This document shows, in pieces, positions 56,641 to 60,000 of a DNA stretch of 60,000 nt; position 1 is the stretch's first letter; every line of letters begins with the position of its first letter. This stretch comes from Symsagittifera roscoffensis (Eukaryota > Xenacoelomorpha > Acoela > Convolutidae). The stretch spans positions 23,878,701 to 23,938,700 of the forward strand of contig NC_087063.1 in NCBI RefSeq assembly GCF_963678635.1. The letters run 5' to 3'. The notes beneath the pieces are model-generated. The model saw nothing but the letters and a program-made list of their open reading frames with translations. It was not told the origin of the DNA and did no database searches. Position numbers and translations under genes: made by a program.

Positions 56641-57186
56641 TAGTCTAGCTAGCTAAAGGATCAGAACTACTTTCAAGGATAGTTTTTTCAGAGAAGTACG
56701 TTTTCGTAAGCAATACACAGGGATTTGAGTTTGTTGACCCAAAGTTGGCTTTGGGAAGCTGACGAGCATCTCTCGATCTTTAAACTGTGCAGACACGCAA
56801 CAGACAACGTATGAAAAGATACTCATTTTGGCGTTAAAAAATACAGCTTTTGACTTCTGAGAAGTTTTAATGTCCTAGCTGGTAATGCCAGGTCATTGAG
56901 AAACGTTAAGCCCACTAACTGTTAAAAATAACTTTTTGTATCATCCGGGCTAGTCTTCGCGAATTTGAAAAAATCTTTTTTTAGTATCAATTCAACTATC
57001 ACTGCGGAATAAATTGCAAAAAAGGACGAAATTTTCTAGAACAAAATTTCATGCACCATTAGAAAAACTTTTACAAAAAGCGTTCAAAATACAAAAAAGA
57101 AACCTATCCTTTCTGCGGGACCAAAACCGACAAAACTAAACACCGAAGTCTAAATTATTCTAAACTTTTCAGTTTCAACAAAAAAT

Positions 57187-57262
57187 CAGATCCCGACTGG
57201 AATCGAACATCCGAGATCTGTTGTCTCAAGCATGGGTCTTACAACTGCTCCAAATGCACAGA
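57187..57262 (-). ncRNA. tRNA-like segment (SINE head or relic), second
   Basis: On the minus strand, TGTTCGATTCC (57199-57209) matches a Pol III B box at 10 of 11 positions and is followed by AGTCGGGATCTGATTTTTT. Upstream GGAGCAGTTGTAAGACC resembles a D-arm/A-box region. Stems of a full cloverleaf do not form, so this is not a working tRNA gene. Confidence 0.4.
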
Positions 57263-57351
57263 ACACTCTACGTACAATTTTCAGATTAAACGCACAATAC
57301 AACTTCCTAAAGTTTTCCATAAACATGAAAAACATCAAAAAAATTAGCGAA

Positions 57352-58145
57352 AAAATCGCCGAAACTTCTTGGAACTCAAGTAGCAGCACAAAATTGGGAT
57401 ACACTAAAATGATTTTTAATTTAAGTAAAAACATAGCCAACTGACACTTGGAAAAGAGTATTGAACGCAAGAAAACTGAACAAAACCGACTCATTTTTTC
57501 AAAAATCTTCAACCCTTGAATTTCGATGAAAAACATAGTTGGCCATTAAGTTCTTTGAATTTCTAGAACATTTTATGATGGACACAATTTTTATTTCGCT
57601 GGGACATCTGATAGTCAATTTCCATTTTCGAAATTAGAAGTCAATATCACGTTTTTTGTGACTTTCACCATTTTGCTCTTTGATTTGCCTTCCTTTTATT
57701 AAAATAAAAGCACTGATTTTAAAAATAAATCTCTAGTCAAACTGTCAAAAATTTAAACTGAGCGTGATCAAATTTTAAGATTTTTCCAGAAAAAAAAACA
57801 AAACAAATCAGCAAGACATATATAAGAGTACTCACTACGTTCATTACTCTTAAAAATGTCTAAATGTTAGGCAACTTGGGTGCTGCGGCATTATGCTGGC
57901 AAAAAAAAAACAAGCAAAAATAAGTCTGCCAAAGATTTTTTGACACACGAATAATTTTTGACATACGGACAATCGCCGAAACATCTTGGAACTCAATTAC
58001 GTGCCCATATTCGGAATACACTAAAATGACTTTTAATTCAAGTAAAATTAAAAAGCATTAATGTTAGGCATATTGGGTGCTGCGGCTTTGAGCCGGCAAA
58101 AAAAAACAGAAGTCTGCCGCACGGAAAATTTTTTGACACACGGAT
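57352..58145 (+). repeat. Diverged direct repeat, right copy with nested sub-repeats
   Basis: From 57431 onward it follows the left copy block by block. The piece 57352-57432 and the piece from 58066 are extra copies of sub-blocks (ATCGCCGAAACTTCTTGG, GTCTGCCG...TTTGACACACGG), so the locus has also expanded locally. Copies differ by perhaps 20 percent. Confidence 0.65.
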
Positions 58146-58167
58146 AATTTTTTGTTTACAATAAAAC

Positions 58168-58240
58168 AGATCCGGACCGGATGCGAACCATCGACTTTGG
58201 TCTTCATAGGTTGGTGAGGTAGCTCTTCACCCTATGGGCA
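58168..58240 (-). ncRNA. tRNA-like segment (SINE head or relic), third
   Basis: On the minus strand, GGTTCGCATCC (58179-58189) matches the B-box consensus except for one base and is followed by GGTCCGGATCTG, as in the 57187 segment (AGTCGGGATCTG). GTGAAGAGCTACCTCACC lies upstream. T-stem and acceptor pairs are mostly broken. Confidence 0.4.
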
Positions 58241-58304
58241 AATTAACGTCTGACTTTTGATTTCATATGAAAAAAGTAAAGTGATTCAAGTGACTTAGTT
58301 AAAC

Positions 58305-58385
58305 TTGTTAACTAAAAAACACGTATAATCCGATTTGATAACGATTGCTAGTCGCGAGCGCAATTATATTCATCAAAAAATATTT
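58305..58385 (+). repeat. Segment shared with 42740-42820
   Basis: GTTAACTAAAAAACACG, TTTGATAACGATTGCTAG and CGAGCGCAATTATAT correspond to GTTAACTAGAAAAAAAAT, TTTGATAACGCTTGCTTA and CAAGCGTAATTATAT at 42.75 kb. Both follow a tRNA-like segment, so they are two copies of one repeat. Confidence 0.6.
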
Positions 58386-58402
58386 GATAAAATCAGCATA
58401 CC

Positions 58403-58735
58403 GGGGGGGGGGGGGGGTTTCACAAAAACTTTAGTGGACCTTTTTTAATATTGACTAAGTTGATTTTCTGAGCTCTCCGAAAACACTGAGCAGACCCCTT
58501 TTTGGCCAAACTTTATGCGCCGCAAGCAAAATACAGTCCAAAAAGGCGTTTTTTGGCACTTAGAGGTAAATGTTGCCCGCCCTCAAAATTGCGTTTTTTT
58601 TTCGGCGCGCTTCCCTTTCACCTTAAGAAAAATTTAGGGTCCGCCGCCAAAAATGGATTTCTCAAAATAGTACACAGGCGGAACCTTTTGTGTCGGCAGG
58701 GGGTGAAATTCCTGAGGGAAGAGCGTCCAAAGTAA
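58403..58735 (-). mobile_element. Family C MITE, minus orientation, terminal repeats incomplete
   Basis: Begins with a run of 15 G (58403-58417) and continues with TTTTCTGAGCTCTCCGAAAA, GGCGCGCTTCCC, AAAAATTTAGGGTCCGCC, GCCAAAAATGGATTTCTC and GTCGGCAGGGGGTG, the order of the 10566-10993 element. The outer CAGGGGCGG ends are lost. Confidence 0.6.
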
Positions 58736-58739
58736 AAAG

Positions 58740-59295
58740 AGCGTTTTACTTTTTTATCTATGAAATAAAACGATGGTGGTCTTCCCTTCTTACTACAGTG
58801 GTTGAGAACAGTTTTCAGAGCCATTTATTGAGAAACAGTTAGAAAAACCTAAAATAATTGACCAAATTCTTAGTTACATTTTGAAATACTAATTTTCCCC
58901 CGGTGAATGGTTGAACTAAAGAGACTGGTAAATATGTCTGATATGCCTGACACTGTTAAGAACTTGAGCAATAAACCGCTTATAGAAAAGGGAACAAACC
59001 ATGGACTCCCTTATTTCTACGTTTAATTTGCAGTTTAATTCCAATAGTTTACAAGAAGTCATGAAAAACAAAAAGCTAGAAAATCGCAAAAAACTTTCTC
59101 CACCTTAAGAAAATTATATATCAGGTTGAAAGCCATTGATTTTCAAGAAAAATTTATAATTGCTCTCTTTTGAAAAAATTAACTCAATCTAAAAAAACTG
59201 TTGGATCAGTGAGCAGTTTTTTTATTTGGCCAGATTCTATCAGTAAATATACTTTCGAAACTTTAAATCCTTTTTAATTTTTATAAGTGGTCTAA
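58740..59295. other. AT-rich stretch, nothing recognised
   Basis: No gene or repeat family is seen here. Confidence 0.3.
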
Positions 59296-59299
59296 TTTT

Positions 59300-59668
59300 A
59301 AGCGACGAAAGCCAGCGAGCAGGCTTTTTTTAATTTAGGCCTATTACAAAAGCTTAATATTAATTTTACTCAAGTAAAATTAGTTTTTTTTTTAGATTTT
59401 TCAATGCCGTTTTACCAATCAAAAACTTCAAAATTGAAAAAAAAATTTGATGTTTTTGTTTTTCTAGTCATTTTTCTTCTAAAATTGTTGTCCTGTTTGT
59501 TATATTACTGACTGTCGAATATGCCTAAGTTATAGTTTTATGTCAGATCCTTTTTATCACACTACGCAGAAAAAGCCACTGCTTTGAAAAAAAAATTTTT
59601 TGGTAGATTTTTGAAGACTATGGTGTGAACCTTCTCTGTTACTTGCACTGTAATCAGCTATCCTTGTT
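59300..59668 (+). mobile_element. Family B copy, 5' end not recognised
   Basis: GCGACGAAAGCCAGCGAGCA then GGC, homopolymer body, and 3' TATGGTGTGAACCTT, hairpin CTGTTACTTGCACTG, AATCAGCTATCCTTGTT. Confidence 0.5.
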
Positions 59669-60000
59669 AAATTTGAATTTTTTTCATGTCACCCTCAAAA
59701 AAACGACAAATACTGAATTTGCGATTCAGCACTGAATTGCTGTGATTATTGAACTTGAACTTTTGGTCATGAAAATTTTTAGGCTATTAAGTTTGGTCAG
59801 GTGAAGCTTGATTTTTAGCAAATAAAACTAATATCGACGCAGACTTTTAAAAAGTTTTTCTTAAAAAAAACTTTTTCGGTGAATGTTGAGCGCCAAAATC
59901 AGAATGAATGCAAAAATGATAAATGATTTCAGACATTTTTCACTGCCAATTTTCAAGTTTACAGACATGTGGCTATTCACTCAAACTCAGATTTTCAAAC

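Noticed and set aside
57187-58240. Working tRNA genes on the minus strand
   Set aside because: B-box-like motifs are present, but acceptor, anticodon and T stems do not pair. Treated as tRNA-like repeat heads.
1-60000. Bacterial or organellar origin of the window
   Set aside because: There are no long ORFs, no operons and no ribosomal genes, while eukaryotic transposon relics and splice-like signals are frequent.

Overview
The window looks like gene-poor, AT-rich nuclear DNA from an animal, most likely an invertebrate. I cannot place it further. There are no operons, no ribosome binding sites and no long open frames. What is recognisable is eukaryotic: splice-site-bounded candidate exons and decayed remains of eukaryotic transposons (a Polinton/Maverick-type element, a FLYWCH-MULE transposase, a Ty3/gypsy Gag, hAT-type MITEs and Helitron-like short elements). 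No complete protein-coding gene, rRNA or intact tRNA was found.

Layout. 1-6.9 kb: Helitron-like fragments, a 58-bp tandem array, two foldback elements and hAT-type MITE fragments. 6.9-11.2 kb: an inverted pair of Helitron-like copies leads into a tandem duplication of about 1.8 kb. The second unit carries a 428-bp hAT-type MITE whose empty site is preserved in the first unit. 11.2-15 kb: a second full MITE with a perfect 8-bp target duplication, a 0.6-kb tandem duplication, an inverted Helitron-like piece and a 15-bp minisatellite. 15-20 kb: mostly unique AT-rich DNA with one attractive symmetric phase-1 exon (17313-17468) and a patchwork insertion copied from 1.5 kb upstream. 20-24.2 kb: a short tandem array, a broken FLYWCH-MULE transposase on the minus strand, a second minisatellite and a short hAT-like element. 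24.7-27 kb: several Helitron-like copies, including a chimera and a head-to-tail pair. 27-37 kb: a possible small exon, a third minisatellite, degenerate tandem repeats and a full-length Helitron-like copy. 37.5-37.8 kb: the best candidate exon, on the minus strand. 38.5-41.3 kb: more Helitron-like copies. 42-45.3 kb: a degenerate repeat array with a tRNA-like segment. 46-46.5 kb: a broken Gag zinc-knuckle region. 47-50.5 kb: mostly unassigned. 50.8-52.26 kb: a 1459-bp element with terminal inverted repeats of about 200 bp, 5'-AG termini, a 6-bp target duplication and a broken family-B DNA polymerase inside. 52.5-60 kb: one candidate exon, more MITEs and Helitron-like copies, and a second degenerate repeat pair with two tRNA-like segments.

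The features do not form a pathway. They are layers of insertion, duplication and decay. The most informative points are the miniature Polinton-type element, two Helitron-like families that share termini but differ in their 3' hairpin, repeated expansion of G tracts inside inverted-repeat elements, and 15-bp minisatellites that all stop at the same terminal motif. Assignments rest on motif recognition by eye. Repeat boundaries without a stated target duplication are approximate to tens of bases.
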